Source: Laceyella sacchari
GTDB taxonomy: Bacteria > Bacillota > Bacilli > Thermoactinomycetales > Thermoactinomycetaceae
Direction: 5' to 3'
Assembly: GCF_004343255.1 (NCBI RefSeq)
Contig: NZ_SMDD01000003.1
Coordinates: 397,038 to 461,037, forward strand
Length of the DNA stretch: 64,000 nucleotides
The notes under the pieces were generated by a model. That model worked only from the letters and a program-made list of their open reading frames with translations. It did not search any database and was not told where the DNA came from. Shown piece by piece: positions 18,558 through 28,081 of the stretch. Position numbers and translations under genes: made by a program. The stretch's first letter is position 1, and each line of letters opens with the position of its first letter.

Positions 18558-19427
18558 TCACTCTTTCTGTTCCCTTTTTCCCGCCAAGGAGGCTTCCAAC
18601 ACCTTGCGCATAACTTCGACTGGCGCCTTTTTCCCGAGCCACAACTCCAACGCCAAGGCTGCTTGATGCAAGAGCATGCCTTCACCGGTATGGATGATTG
18701 CGCCTTTGGCCTTGGCCGCTTGCAACAGGGCCGTCATGCGCGGATGGTAGACAAGATCGCTCACCAAATGATGGGCATTGAGCCATTCACCCGGAATCGG
18801 CATCTCCTCCGTCCGCGGCACCATCCCCACCGACGTGGTGTTAACGATCAACGTGGCAGCTTCAATCTCTTTCCGGCTATCATTTACGGCTACGGCTTTT
18901 GTCTGGGTATAGCGGGACAAGTGGTGCGCCAACTCCTCCGCCTTAGCCACTGTTCGATTGGCAACGGTAATCGAAGAAACGCCAGCCGCCGCCAGTGCAT
19001 AACCGACAGCCCGTGCCGCTCCGCCCGCTCCCAAGAGAACCACCCGTTGCTCGGCCGGTTCAAACGAGATCTGTTCCTGCAAGGAGCGAAGATAGCCAGC
19101 TCCGTCGGTGTTATAACCGATCCACTTGCCTTCCCGTTTTACCACGGTATTAACCGCACCAATCTCCCGCGCCGTATCATCCAATCCGTCCAAATGTTCC
19201 ATGATCGCCACTTTGTGCGGAATGGTAACATTCCATCCCTTCACATCCAGCGCCCGCAATCCCCTCACTGCCTCCTCCAGCGCAGATGGGGAAACCCGAA
19301 ACGCCAAGTACACATAAGGAGCATTCAGTTCGGCCAATGCCGCATTCATCATAACCGGCGATTTGGAATGACTCACCGGATCACCGAGTAAACCGAGCAA
19401 CCCTGTATGGCTGTCAATGAACCCCAT
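18558..19427 (-). CDS. aroE: Shikimate dehydrogenase (NADP+)
   Basis: A 289-residue enzyme. The substrate site has GDPVSHSKSPVMMNAAL (about 16-32), the catalytic Lys is in NVTIPHKVAIMEHLD, and the NADP fold begins VVLLGAGGAARAVGYAL. It reduces 3-dehydroshikimate to shikimate in chorismate synthesis. AAGAGGA precedes the ATG. Third gene of the yqeG operon. Confidence 0.96.
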   Translation of the reverse strand: MGFIDSHTGLLGLLGDPVSHSKSPVMMNAALAELNAPYVYLAFRVSPSALEEAVRGLRALDVKGWNVTIPHKVAIMEHLDGLDDTAREIGAVNTVVKREGKWIGYNTDGAGYLRSLQEQISFEPAEQRVVLLGAGGAARAVGYALAAAGVSSITVANRTVAKAEELAHHLSRYTQTKAVAVNDSRKEIEAATLIVNTTSVGMVPRTEEMPIPGEWLNAHHLVSDLVYHPRMTALLQAAKAKGAIIHTGEGMLLHQAALALELWLGKKAPVEVMRKVLEASLAGKREQKE

Positions 19428-19480
19428 TCCTCTTCCCCCTTGAGAGATGCGATCTCTTTATGCTTGCCCGACAGCCCGCG

Positions 19481-20602
19481 TCAGATCAATGCCGGACGTG
19501 TCGTCACCTGAATTCCTTCCGGCGCCCACACTTCCAGCGTAGCTTTTTCCTTGCCGCACGCGACCCAACCCAGTCCGGAAATTACGATATCCTGCTTTTG
19601 GCGGCCGTTTAAATGGATCGTATGTTTCTTCCATCCGGGCAACGCCTCCGAATTGCGGGGCGGCGTCAGCAAGCCACCGCGATGCTTCCGCCAAATGTCA
19701 TCGGCTTGTGCCAATTTTGTCCGATGAACGTACAGCCGGTTGGATAAATAACAGACAAACGGTTGCTTTGGCCCGCGCACAAAGTCAAACCGGGCAAATC
19801 CCCCAAAGAACAGCGTCTGCTCCTCGTTCAGCTGATAAACTTTTGGTTTGAGCGTCGATTGAGGCACGACCAACTTCAGCTCTTTGGGCTCGACCCACTC
19901 GCTCACGCGGTCTTTGCGGACGATCCCCGGCGTGTCGATTATTTCTTTCCCATCATCCAGCGGAATGCGAATGGCGTCCAATGTCGTGCCGGGGTAAGGT
20001 GAGGTGGTAATCACATCCTCACCCTCTTCGGTAACCTCTTTGATCAGGCCATTGATGAACGTAGATTTTCCTACGTTGGTTGTACCGACTATGTACACAT
20101 CCCGCCCACGGCGATGATACTCAATCGCTTGAGCAGCATCGCGCATTTTCATACCCTTGGCAGCACTGCACATGACGACTTCTACAGGATGAACCCCCAT
20201 GTCTCGTGCAGACTGGTACACCCATTCCCGCAAACGTCCCCATTTGGTCGAAGGGGGAAACAAGTCCACCTTGTTAGCAACCAGCAATAACGGATTATTC
20301 CCAATGCGGCGATGCAGTCCCGGAATCCAACTCCCGGCAAAGTCAAACAAATCGACCACCAACACCACCAAGCTATCCGTCGATGCAATCGCATCCAACA
20401 ACCGATAATATGCATCAGGATCTTGTTCCACCGCTTCAATCTGCCCATAATGCCGGATGCGGAAACACCGCTGGCACAACACCGACTCCCGATTGAGCGC
20501 CTGTGCCGGGGCATAACCGACCCGTTTGGGGTCTTCGCTCTGAATAGCGACGCCACATCCTTCGCAACGAATCTCATGCATGTCGTTCAATCGTCTTTCC
20601 AC
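19481..20602 (-). CDS. yqeH: Ribosome biogenesis GTPase YqeH
   Basis: A circularly permuted GTPase of about 373 residues. An N-terminal zinc finger (CEGCGVAIQ ... CQRCFRIRHYG) is followed by G4 (LVANKVDLFP), G5 (VMCSAAKGMKM), then G1 (VGTTNVGKSTFINGL) and G3 (DTPGI), the order typical of permuted YlqF/YqeH GTPases. It is needed for 30S assembly. Start choice is uncertain: GTG at 20602 has a poor ribosome site, while the in-frame TTG four codons later has AAGGTGG at good spacing and an ATG follows at codon 8. Confidence 0.94.
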   Translation of the reverse strand: MERRLNDMHEIRCEGCGVAIQSEDPKRVGYAPAQALNRESVLCQRCFRIRHYGQIEAVEQDPDAYYRLLDAIASTDSLVVLVVDLFDFAGSWIPGLHRRIGNNPLLLVANKVDLFPPSTKWGRLREWVYQSARDMGVHPVEVVMCSAAKGMKMRDAAQAIEYHRRGRDVYIVGTTNVGKSTFINGLIKEVTEEGEDVITTSPYPGTTLDAIRIPLDDGKEIIDTPGIVRKDRVSEWVEPKELKLVVPQSTLKPKVYQLNEEQTLFFGGFARFDFVRGPKQPFVCYLSNRLYVHRTKLAQADDIWRKHRGGLLTPPRNSEALPGWKKHTIHLNGRQKQDIVISGLGWVACGKEKATLEVWAPEGIQVTTRPALI

Positions 20603-20610
20603 CTTGCTTT

Positions 20611-21147
20611 CTACGTTGATTCACCTTTATTGGAACGCTCCCACTGCACATGGCCTTTCCGCTTTAGCAAGCTAAACACGAAGCGCTCCATACGACGATT
20701 AATTCTCGTGAAGAACCCATCGATGTTTGAAACCGGCGCAACGAGGATGGTATACAAACCCATGCGGTTGCCGCCGAACACATCGGTTAACAACTGGTCC
20801 CCGATCACCACCGTCTCCTCCCGTTTGGTTCCCATCCGCTCCAGCGCCTTTCGGAAAGCGGACAACAAAGGCTTTTTCGCCGCATGGATGTACGGAAGCC
20901 CCAACGGATCAGCGAAATGGGCCACACGTGTCCGATTGTTGTTGGACACAATCATCACCTTAAAACCCATAGATCGCAACTCATCTAGCCAGGTGACTAA
21001 CCGCGGGGTGGCGTCAGGTCGCGTCGATTCGACCAATGTGTTGTCCAAGTCGACAATGATTCCCCTGACACCTCTCCGTTTTAATTCCTCATAATCAATG
21101 ACGTATATCGACTGTGCAAACAGATCAGGTACCATGAATTTTAGCAC
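20611..21147 (-). CDS. yqeG: YqeG family HAD-IIIA phosphatase
   Basis: A 178-residue HAD hydrolase. Motif I is IIVDLDNTLVES (about 29-40), motif II VMIVSNNNRTRV, motif III around HAAKKPLLSAF, and motif IV VVIGDQLLTDVFGGNRMGL. The physiological substrate is not known; the family lies upstream of yqeH in most Bacillales. A GTG start is supported by similarity of MLKFMVPDLF to the family N-terminus. It is the first gene of the operon running left to rsfS. Confidence 0.92.
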   Translation of the reverse strand: MLKFMVPDLFAQSIYVIDYEELKRRGVRGIIVDLDNTLVESTRPDATPRLVTWLDELRSMGFKVMIVSNNNRTRVAHFADPLGLPYIHAAKKPLLSAFRKALERMGTKREETVVIGDQLLTDVFGGNRMGLYTILVAPVSNIDGFFTRINRRMERFVFSLLKRKGHVQWERSNKGEST

Positions 21148-21247
21148 ATCTCACACCGTCCACCTTGAGACTTGTCGGCAATAAATATATCACAGCGCAA
21201 CCAAGGGTTGCAAAAAACAAAAAGACCGGACATCGCCGATCTGATTA

Positions 21248-21379
21248 AGACGTGTCTGATGAATAGGCCAGCAGCTCGAAAACCATTTTCTCATCCGCTT
21301 CCCACGTGGTGAGGCGCTGCTCAAGAAAAGGGGGTTCCGCTGCTTATTCCCTGCCAACTTGATTTGCCAGACACATCCC
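21248..21379 (+). repeat. MITE-like element, copy A
   Basis: About 130 bp, alignable by eye with copies B (40579-40705) and D (57746-57859). The left end ACGTGTCTGATGAATAGGCC and right end TTGCCAGACACATCCC form an imperfect terminal inverted repeat (GTGTCTG / CAGACAC). It encodes nothing convincing. It sits in the 280-bp gap between yqeG and the small ORF at 21428. Confidence 0.55.
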
Positions 21380-21427
21380 AGAAGCATCCACACATGTCGA
21401 CGCAGTGGTGATTCATCAGGTTCACTG

Positions 21428-21607
21428 TTACGAAGATTGTCCCTCCTCCGCTTCCATCCGCTCTTTTTCGGCGAGAACCGCCAGAAACAAGTCCGCGTCA
21501 GACAAGTACTGGAACCAAGCGATCACTTCTTCCGCTTCCGTCTCTATCACATTGTATCCTTTATCTTCAAGCATTTCTCCAACTCGTTCCAATCGGTATG
21601 TTGCCAT
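21428..21607 (-). CDS. Small acidic protein of unknown function
   Basis: A 59-residue protein I do not recognise: MATYRLERVGEMLEDKGYNV, then an acidic helix-rich half containing EEVIAWFQYLSDADLFLAVL. The start at 21607 follows TTGGAGGA; the longer ORF adds 30 residues without support. No cysteine cluster, signal peptide or membrane span. The strong ribosome site and biased composition make it a plausible real gene. It lies downstream of the DedA-like gene and its terminator. Confidence 0.6.
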   Translation of the reverse strand: MATYRLERVGEMLEDKGYNVIETEAEEVIAWFQYLSDADLFLAVLAEKERMEAEEGQSS

Positions 21608-21779
21608 GTATCCATTCCTCCAACTCCATTGTCTCCCTCTTATTTTGCTGGTTATGAATACAGGATGCAAGCGGTTCTTCCCATTCTCATCAAGCATTCA
21701 CATAAATCAGAAACAAAACGCTTGTCTTCGTCCCAGTTGCATCCAGATCATTGACAAGACAAATGCCGTCCTGCCAACT

Positions 21780-21812
21780 AAAAAACCAGCAAACAACATG
21801 TTCGCTGGTTTT
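21780..21812 (-). terminator. Intrinsic terminator of the DedA-like gene
   Basis: AAAACCAGC and GCTGGTTTT flank an 11-14-base loop; on the minus strand it lies 20 bases after the stop codon at 21835. Confidence 0.8.
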
Positions 21813-21834
21813 ACACGCTGGCTCCTTTGACAAT

Positions 21835-22425
21835 TTAGCCTTTTTCACATTGCGTACTCTGTTTATTTCTTTTGATAAGATACCAGACGCCAAACGCCAA
21901 AGCGACCACGCCTGCCAAAATGTAACCAAATTTCTCCATGAGATCAAGAAAATGCTGAACCGTGTCCAAATTCCCCTTTCGCCCGACAAACAGCAAAACG
22001 GTGTTCCATGGAAAAACCCCCAGATAACTAAACACGATAAAGCGCCACAGTGAAATGCGGCTCATGCCCGAAATATAAGAAATATAGTTACCAAACCCGG
22101 TTGGGCGGGACAGGGTGATGCTCCATTCCCCGTATTTTTTGAACCACATTTGCGCTTTTTCAATCTTTTTCTGGTCAAATTTCTTTTTGGAAAACTTCTC
22201 AATCCGGGTGCCAAGATAAAAAGGAATTAAACTGAACGCAACGTATACAACACTATTGATAGCGGAGATCAGGACGAGGGTCCATGGGCTAACATCCATC
22301 AGGTAACCGTAGATCAGAACGAAAAGAGCTCCTGGAAAGGGCAACGACGACGCTTCAATCGCCGTGGCCACAAATAGCCCCCACATTCCACATTTAGCCA
22401 AAAAATCCAAAGCAATTTGTAGCAT
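21835..22425 (-). CDS. DedA/VTT-domain membrane protein
   Basis: A 196-residue protein with four to five hydrophobic segments and two re-entrant-like stretches: EASSLPFPGALFVLIYGYLM near residues 24-43 and TLSRPTGFGNYISYISGMSR at about 104-123, corresponding to the family motifs around E..P.P and R..P....G. VTT/DedA proteins act as lipid scramblases or transporters (for example undecaprenyl-phosphate or phosphatidylethanolamine). The specific lipid cannot be deduced. A basic loop (FSKKKFDQKKIEKAQ) lies between the halves. Single-gene unit with its own terminator. Confidence 0.85.
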   Translation of the reverse strand: MLQIALDFLAKCGMWGLFVATAIEASSLPFPGALFVLIYGYLMDVSPWTLVLISAINSVVYVAFSLIPFYLGTRIEKFSKKKFDQKKIEKAQMWFKKYGEWSITLSRPTGFGNYISYISGMSRISLWRFIVFSYLGVFPWNTVLLFVGRKGNLDTVQHFLDLMEKFGYILAGVVALAFGVWYLIKRNKQSTQCEKG

Positions 22426-22627
22426 AAGTCCACTCCCTGCTGTCTTGTTAGCCTGCCTACAAAACGTTTACACGCGCATTTATATTCATGATCGCACAAA
22501 ATTTCATTTTTAGGGAATCTAGAATCAGTATATCACATCGGGTACCTCCCGGTGCATCTCCCAACAATTGGCGTGTCCCGCACACTTCTGGAATCATCCC
22601 CACATCTTCCGTTCTGTCTATTCTTTC

Positions 22628-22660
22628 ACAATCATGTGTGTTACCAACGCGCATGATTGT
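22628..22660. repeat. Inverted repeat in the gap upstream of the DedA-like gene
   Basis: ACAATCATG and CATGATTGT are perfect 9-bp arms separated by 15 bases. The 360-bp gap 22426-22792 otherwise holds nothing I recognise. It could be an operator or a weak terminator of the leftward NADAR gene. Confidence 0.4.
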
Positions 22661-22792
22661 TTATCACCGCACAACCCATTTCATGATCTCACCATTTTAT
22701 TTTAGCAGGTCATAAGAGCAGGTGATAGTGAACAACCCTTGAAACGTTTCGACCAGCAACAGCGAATAAGCCGTTGTCGTTGGCCATGTAGA

Positions 22793-23242
22793 CTACGTCA
22801 ACTCTTGACGCAGACGCTCACGCACCTCCATCAAAATGATGCCCAATCGATTTTTTCCCGTCCCATCACTGCCGACGCCCCAATACATATCCGTGGTCGT
22901 CAACTCCACGATCTTCTCTTCACCCGTCGCCAACAACACATCACGAATTTCCGGATGGCTTTTAAACTTGGCATAAACCGCACGCCGCATCACATCGTCT
23001 TTCACCGACTCCCAATCTGACCGTAAAGGCGCTTTTCGGGAACGCCCCCATTGTGCCGCCTTCATAGGTGACGGCGCCAACCGGATCTTCTCTGCATAAT
23101 CTGGCGCCGTCGTCACAAACTTTTGCGCCTGAAAATAGTGCTCGGTAGTTGGCCATTCTTTCCCATCCAGCACAATCGGATGTGGGGAAAAATTGGAGAA
23201 ACAACCATATGGATCGTTCACGCGATAAAATGAGATCGCCAC
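22793..23242 (-). CDS. NADAR family protein (YbiA-like N-glycosidase)
   Basis: About 149 residues. The family signature is clear: FYRVNDPYGCFSNFSPHPIV, the following DGKEWPTTEHYFQAQKF, RLAPSPMKAAQWGRSR, and a C-terminal DMYWGVGSDGTGKNRLGIIL. NADAR proteins hydrolyse N-glycosidic bonds, of riboflavin-pathway intermediates in YbiA and of ADP-ribosyl-guanine in some defence-linked members. The start is the GTG at 23242, preceded by AAGGGGGG; the longest ORF adds 43 unrelated residues. No toxin or ADP-ribosyltransferase gene lies nearby, so a housekeeping metabolite-repair role is more likely. Confidence 0.9.
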   Translation of the reverse strand: MAISFYRVNDPYGCFSNFSPHPIVLDGKEWPTTEHYFQAQKFVTTAPDYAEKIRLAPSPMKAAQWGRSRKAPLRSDWESVKDDVMRRAVYAKFKSHPEIRDVLLATGEEKIVELTTTDMYWGVGSDGTGKNRLGIILMEVRERLRQELT

Positions 23243-23413
23243 AGCCGCGCCCCCCCTTACAACTAGTGTTTTGCAAATCAAAAAGAGGAGGCGAACGGAG
23301 CATCCTGCTCTGCCAAGCTTGCCTCCTCCTGACGCCATTTGCAACGCGCTTGTCACATCATCTGACAACATGGTAGTGCGCCGCTGGCAATTCGTGATAT
23401 GGTTTACCTATCG

Positions 23414-24517
23414 TCAATCGATGATTTGGAACATTTTCGGGAACCGGGTCAACAACTCTACTCCATCCGCCGTGATGTGAACATCATCTTCAATCCGGAC
23501 ACCGCCCACTTCCGGAACATAAATGCCCGGCTCAATGGTAAACACCATGCCGGTCAACAACGGGTCGTCGTTCCGTTCATGAATCGAAGGAAATTCATGC
23601 ACGCCAATTCCCAGACCATGGCCAAGGCGGTGGTTAAAATACTCGCCGTAACCGCGTTCACTGATGAGGTTGCGAGCTGCCAAGTCCACATCACCCATCC
23701 GCACACCAGGGCGACATGCATTGATCGCCGCCTCTTGCGCAGTCAGCACGGCGTCATAGATGGCGCGTTGTTCCTCGCTGGCTTCCTGATATACAAACGT
23801 GCGCGTAATGTCAGAGCAATAACCATCCAACACGACGCCCAAGTCAAACAGGACAAAATCTCCCTTTTTCAGCGGCCGGTCGCCAGGTGTGCCGTGGGGC
23901 AAAGCGGAGTTGGCTCCAAACAGAATGGTGGTGGGGAAGGACATTTCCCGGATTCCTTTTTTCTTCATGGCCAATTCGATCTCAGCCACGACTTCCAACT
24001 CAGTGCGGCCCAGCTCCAGTGCATCCAAGCCCACTTGCACTGCCTCATCGGCAATCAAAGCTGCCTGTCTCAAAATAACGAGCTCATCCGCGCTTTTCAC
24101 CAGACGCATTTGGTTGATCTGTGCGTCCACTGCCGTGAAAGACGCCCCTGGCACAACGTTGAGTAGCGCTTCTGCACGAGCGTAGGGCAACGACTCTTTT
24201 TCGACCGCAATGGTGGCATTGCGCTCAATTCCCCGCTTGCGCAACGCCTCGCCAATCATCAACCATGGATCTTCTGCATCATCGTAACCGATGATCTGTT
24301 CAGTCCAGCCAGCCGCCCTTGCCCGTGCTTGCTCCATGTTTGGGCAAACGAGGAACGGGTCCGCTTCCGGGAACAGAAAGACGCCCATCAACCGTTCATG
24401 GGGATCGCACAAGAAGCGGGTGAGATAGAAAACATTTGGAGTGGAATGGACAAATGCCATCTCTACCCCCTCCTGTTTCAACCATTGCGAGATGTTTTCC
24501 CATTTACGTTCCATCAT
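23414..24517 (-). CDS. M24 family metallopeptidase (Xaa-Pro dipeptidase-like)
   Basis: About 367 residues: an N-terminal creatinase-type domain (about 1-130) and a C-terminal pita-bread metallopeptidase. The five metal ligands are readable: FDLGVVLDGYCSDITRTF (two Asp), GHGLGIGVHE (His), FTIEPGIY (Glu) and GGVRIEDDV (Glu). Such enzymes remove an N-terminal residue preceding proline. TAGGAG seven bases before the ATG at 24517 fixes the start; the longer ORF adds 20 residues. Cytoplasmic, single gene. Confidence 0.92.
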   Translation of the reverse strand: MMERKWENISQWLKQEGVEMAFVHSTPNVFYLTRFLCDPHERLMGVFLFPEADPFLVCPNMEQARARAAGWTEQIIGYDDAEDPWLMIGEALRKRGIERNATIAVEKESLPYARAEALLNVVPGASFTAVDAQINQMRLVKSADELVILRQAALIADEAVQVGLDALELGRTELEVVAEIELAMKKKGIREMSFPTTILFGANSALPHGTPGDRPLKKGDFVLFDLGVVLDGYCSDITRTFVYQEASEEQRAIYDAVLTAQEAAINACRPGVRMGDVDLAARNLISERGYGEYFNHRLGHGLGIGVHEFPSIHERNDDPLLTGMVFTIEPGIYVPEVGGVRIEDDVHITADGVELLTRFPKMFQIID

Positions 24518-24775
24518 CAAAACACTCCTATACCATGGCCGAACTGCCAATGAATTTATGTAGTCATAAAATATCACTAACTTTTATTATAACGAAACGG
24601 ATCATTTACACACGCATAAAAATTTTTCAAATATGATCGATATAATCTGGTTTAAGCATAAAATGTTCCGGGAAAATAATTCTTATTATACTCGGATGCT
24701 TTCCCAGCTGACTGTTCGGGCTCACTCCCATTTGCATGGCATGTAAACTCATGAGTATTTACGGGGGGATCACTG

Positions 24776-24964
24776 ATGAAGAAAACGTATCTGTGTGAAA
24801 GCTGCGGAAAAGTGGCCGCCAAATACGAAGCGCGTTTGACGAAGAAAGGTAAAAACGTCTTGGTTTGCCAATCTTGTTTGAAAAAGCTGAATGACGAACC
24901 AGACACATTCAGCCATCCGCTCGACTTGGATCACCAAGACGGGGAATCTTCGTTTCAATGGTGA
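24776..24964 (+). CDS. Small zinc-ribbon peptide
   Basis: A 62-residue protein with two CxxC knuckles (Cys7/Cys10 and Cys31/Cys34) 20 residues apart, separated by a Lys-rich linker, followed by an acidic tail with several His and Asp residues. The pattern suggests a zinc ribbon binding nucleic acid or protein. GGGGGGAT precedes the ATG and a strong terminator follows. No family name assigned. Confidence 0.65.
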   Translation: MKKTYLCESCGKVAAKYEARLTKKGKNVLVCQSCLKKLNDEPDTFSHPLDLDHQDGESSFQW

Positions 24965-24971
24965 ATCTACG

Positions 24972-25012
24972 AAAAAAGCAGCTTCTCTCCTATGAGGGAA
25001 GCTGCTTTTTGG
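24972..25012. terminator. Bidirectional terminator between the zinc-ribbon gene and mtnD
   Basis: AAAAAAGCAGCTTC and GAAGCTGCTTTTT form a long hairpin between convergent genes. Confidence 0.9.
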
Positions 25013-25525
25013 TTAATAGATCGGTGTCCAACCTTCTTTGGTTTTAAAGATGCGTACCGCCACCACTTTCCGGTCTGCCATCAACGTGAAATAATGGCGG
25101 GTGTTTTCCGGCACCGAAATCAGATCACCTGGCTCCAGCTCTACATCGAAATATCGGCCATCCTGCCCCTTAATCGCAAAAATGCCGTGGCCGCTCACAA
25201 TAAACCGCACTTCATCATCGGTGTGGTGATGTTCAGCTTTGAAGTTTTCCAACAACTGATCCAAGTTGGGGGTGGCCTCGGACAAAGAAATCACATCCTC
25301 AGTCACATAGCCACGCCGTGCCGACAAATCATCGATCTCCTTTCGGAACGTTTGGATAATCTCCGCTTTCTCTTCTTCGTCCAAATTGTATTTATCACTG
25401 AGCCGCGCGGGCAACTTCGTAATGTCCCACTTTTCATAAATGATGCCTTGGCTGTTCAAATATGTGCTCACCTCATCGGGGTGGCTCACTCTCTGATCGT
25501 TGTCATGAAAACGCAATTCTGCCAT
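25013..25525 (-). CDS. mtnD: Acireductone dioxygenase
   Basis: A 170-residue cupin. The metal-binding set is EHHHTDDEVRFIVSGHG (HxH...E) followed by PENTRHYFTL (second His). It oxidises the acireductone to formate and 2-oxo-4-methylthiobutyrate (iron form), the keto acid transaminated by MtnE. Last gene of the mtnWXBD operon, 12 bp after mtnB. Confidence 0.95.
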   Translation of the reverse strand: MAELRFHDNDQRVSHPDEVSTYLNSQGIIYEKWDITKLPARLSDKYNLDEEEKAEIIQTFRKEIDDLSARRGYVTEDVISLSEATPNLDQLLENFKAEHHHTDDEVRFIVSGHGIFAIKGQDGRYFDVELEPGDLISVPENTRHYFTLMADRKVVAVRIFKTKEGWTPIY

Positions 25526-25537
25526 GATCCATTCCTC

Positions 25538-26188
25538 CTATGCGTGAGCCGCAGTCGCGGGGGAAGCCGTCCACCGCGGTTGCAACATCAACATTTTTAA
25601 ATGGTAAGAAAACAGAAATTCCAATGCTTCCAAATGTTTCTTCGCTTCAAACCCGTCTTTGCCCCACACGGTGACACCATGGTTGCGAATCAACACCGCT
25701 TTGGTGCTGGTTTCGATCACCCCGGCCACTTCTTTGGCCAACGTGGGCAGATCGGCAAAATTCTCCACAATCGGTACGGTGATCTCGCCATCCTCTTCCC
25801 AGATGCCAAACGCCTTGATCAGTTCCTGATTGCGAAAAGTGACAAACCCTTGCTCTGCATACAGTTCAGACACGACATTGTTATCCACCGTATGCACATG
25901 CAAACAACACCCCGCGGTCGTGTTGCGGTACACCTCCAGATGAATGCAGGTTTCCGCGGACGCCTTTAATCCGGTGTCTTCCACCGCCTTTCCCTCGCCA
26001 TCGACGAGCAGGAAATCTTCCATCGTCCGTTTACGTTTGTCCTTGCCACTGGCACTGACTAGAAATAGCAGAGGATTGTCGTTCACCTTGATCGACAGAT
26101 TACCGCTGGTTCCGGGAAACCAGTCCCGACTGGCCAACTCATCTTTGATTTCAGCCAATTCTTGCCATTTTCGGGCTACTACACTCAT
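25538..26188 (-). CDS. mtnB: Methylthioribulose-1-phosphate dehydratase
   Basis: A 216-residue class II aldolase-fold enzyme. [10 protein letters not shown] binds phosphate; the zinc ligands lie in [16 protein letters not shown] (HxH) and the later [12 protein letters not shown] (His). It dehydrates methylthioribulose-1-phosphate to the diketo compound used by MtnW. Its start overlaps the mtnX stop by four bases. Confidence 0.94.
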   Translation of the reverse strand: MSVVARKWQELAEIKDELASRDWFPGTSGNLSIKVNDNPLLFLVSASGKDKRKRTMEDFLLVDGEGKAVEDTGLKASAETCIHLEVYRNTTAGCCLHVHTVDNNVVSELYAEQGFVTFRNQELIKAFGIWEEDGEITVPIVENFADLPTLAKEVAGVIETSTKAVLIRNHGVTVWGKDGFEAKKHLEALEFLFSYHLKMLMLQPRWTASPATAAHA

Positions 26189-26847
26189 GCGACAACCCCC
26201 TTTTGCTCAAGGGATGAGATAATATCGTAAAACGTGTTAAAGGGTGTGTGGGCGATAGCCAACTCTTCACATTTCTTTACTAGGAAATCGCGTGCAAACA
26301 CCTCATCTGCCTGTTTGGCCGCGGCCAGATCAGTGATGGAATCGCCGATGACGATGCGATGGTACCGTTCTTTGGGATACTGTTTCAAAATGGCCGGTTT
26401 GCACAAGCCGCAATCATTTTGGCAACTTTCATCACAGGCGTGGGGCCACAAGATGCGGATCGTCTCCCCACTGAAGTCACTGCCGTTGCAATAAATGTTG
26501 GCCTGATCTACAAGCCCTTCCAGCATGGGATGGACAAAGAAATCAATGCCTCCGCTGACAATGTACAGCGGAATGCCATGGTCTTGGGCAAAACGAACAA
26601 ACTCGGGGAATCCACTGCGCAGGCGGGCATGTTCCAGCACGAACTGCACAATGTCCTCTTTTAAGGAGGAGGGCAACATGGCAAACATTTCCCCCACGCC
26701 TGAACGGATCGACCGGCGCTGGGCCAACACATCCTCCTTGATCGCCTCCCAACCGGGCGGATTAAACTTTTTCATAATGGCGATGATATTGTCTGTCTCT
26801 GTTATTGTACCATCGAAATCGCAAAACAAGATCGGCTGCTTGCTCAT
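26185..26847 (-). CDS. mtnX: 2-hydroxy-3-keto-5-methylthiopentenyl-1-phosphate phosphatase
   Basis: About 220 residues, HAD superfamily: motif [14 protein letters not shown] at the N-terminus, motif [14 protein letters not shown], motif [21 protein letters not shown] cysteine-rich insertion ([14 protein letters not shown]) is typical of MtnX. It removes phosphate from the enol produced by MtnW to give the acireductone. The ATG at 26847 overlaps the mtnW stop (ATGA) and has GGGGAGGAG upstream. Confidence 0.93.
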   Translation of the reverse strand: MSKQPILFCDFDGTITETDNIIAIMKKFNPPGWEAIKEDVLAQRRSIRSGVGEMFAMLPSSLKEDIVQFVLEHARLRSGFPEFVRFAQDHGIPLYIVSGGIDFFVHPMLEGLVDQANIYCNGSDFSGETIRILWPHACDESCQNDCGLCKPAILKQYPKERYHRIVIGDSITDLAAAKQADEVFARDFLVKKCEELAIAHTPFNTFYDIISSLEQKGVVA

Positions 26848-28061
26848 GACCGCCCCGCTCCTCCCCACAAAGATAGCGCCTTGGCCAGCTCCGGCCGGGC
26901 ATCGTCTACGTCACTCAGTTCTCCACCAGCCAACACCACTTCAATCGCTTGCCGAAACGCGCGGCCGCCGCCCACTGCTCCGTCAGGGTGACCATGTACG
27001 CCCCCTCCCGCGTTGATGACACAATCTATGCCGAAGTCACGCACCAGCGCAGGTACCAATCCCGGATGAATCCCGGCAGAAGGAACTGGAAACGCCCGGC
27101 GGTGGATATCCGATTCCGCCAACAAATGCTCTTTAATCGCCAACGCATCCTGCTGAGGGATCGCAACACTTCCGTAAGGGGATGGAAACAAGACCAAGTC
27201 GGCCCCGGCCATACGCAAGAGCTTGCCCAACAAAAGCGCCCGGTCCAGACCGTAACGGGATGAAGAGGTAAACGCGCCGGAAACGGCGGGATGAGCCATG
27301 ATCGGCACGGTGATTTCCTCGTCTTCCGCCAGTTCGATGAGCACATCCAGCCCATAGGCAAACACGTTAAACAACAGGGCATCAGCCCCCCGTGCAACCG
27401 CCCGCTTCGCTTTTTCCTTCAATTCTGATGTGCGTCCGGTCAGATTCACCGCGTACAAAGTCTTGTGACCTGTTTCCGACTCGGTGGCACCAAGCACTTC
27501 CTTGGCCGCGCGAATCCGCTCTTTAAAAGGGGTCAGGGGGTTGTCGAACAATATCTCATCATCTTTGACTAAGTCGATGCCTCCCAGGGCTTGCTCGCGC
27601 AACTGCTGTTGGAAATAGGACAGATCCCGGCCCAACATGGCCTTGAAGATGCTCATCACCAACGGCCTGCCCGTCACGCCGAGCGTTTGCCGAATGCCGT
27701 CAATGCCATATCGCGGTCCTGGAAAAGCGCTTGCCACCTCCGGGGAGAAGGTGAGGTCCACCAATTTGATCTCGCCGTCAAGCGAAAGCTTGCCAAATAC
27801 CGTGGTCAAGATCGCTGGCAAATCTAAGGAGAAATTGGCCGCAGGATATTTGATTGAAATCAGCCCTTTTGTGCCCTCACCGTCAGTCGGGAGCGGGGCC
27901 ACTTCCACCACTTCTCCCTTATGTCGCTCCAATTGAGCTTGTTCAATTGTCGGCAGGTTGGTCCACGAACCGACTGTAAGCCCCAGTGCGATGCTCTCCG
28001 CTTTTTTGTGCAAGTCTGCTTTTTGCTCGTGCACAAGATATGTCGCCACCACATGACCCAT
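26844..28061 (-). CDS. mtnW: 2,3-diketo-5-methylthiopentyl-1-phosphate enolase (RuBisCO-like)
   Basis: About 405 residues with a RuBisCO large-subunit fold. The region [19 protein letters not shown] (about 170-190) corresponds to the metal/carbamate-lysine site, [12 protein letters not shown] and [20 protein letters not shown] to the C-terminal phosphate-binding loops. It enolises the diketo intermediate of the methionine-salvage pathway and is not a carbon-fixing enzyme. The ATG at 28061 has GAGGAG eight bases upstream. First gene after a SAM-I riboswitch. Confidence 0.95.
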   Translation of the reverse strand: MGHVVATYLVHEQKADLHKKAESIALGLTVGSWTNLPTIEQAQLERHKGEVVEVAPLPTDGEGTKGLISIKYPAANFSLDLPAILTTVFGKLSLDGEIKLVDLTFSPEVASAFPGPRYGIDGIRQTLGVTGRPLVMSIFKAMLGRDLSYFQQQLREQALGGIDLVKDDEILFDNPLTPFKERIRAAKEVLGATESETGHKTLYAVNLTGRTSELKEKAKRAVARGADALLFNVFAYGLDVLIELAEDEEITVPIMAHPAVSGAFTSSSRYGLDRALLLGKLLRMAGADLVLFPSPYGSVAIPQQDALAIKEHLLAESDIHRRAFPVPSAGIHPGLVPALVRDFGIDCVINAGGGVHGHPDGAVGGGRAFRQAIEVVLAGGELSDVDDARPELAKALSLWGGAGRS

Positions 28062-28081
28062 ACCACTCACTCCTCACAAAT

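Noticed and set aside
18042-19391. 449-codon plus-strand ORF antisense to nadD and aroE
   Set aside because: It is a shadow of two unmistakable minus-strand genes, is rich in His, Arg and Gln, and matches no family.
21194-21216. GCAACC/GGTTGC hairpin near the yqeG promoter considered as terminator
   Set aside because: The T tract precedes rather than follows the stem on the minus strand, so it does not fit an intrinsic terminator there.
22736-22749. GAAACGTTTC palindrome considered as a cre site
   Set aside because: The spacing around the central CG does not fit the CcpA consensus; it lies downstream of a gene end rather than at a promoter.
22793-23242. NADAR protein as part of an anti-phage or ADP-ribosylation toxin system
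   Set aside because: No ADP-ribosyltransferase, DarT-like toxin or other defence gene is next to it; neighbours are a DedA-like protein and a peptidase.
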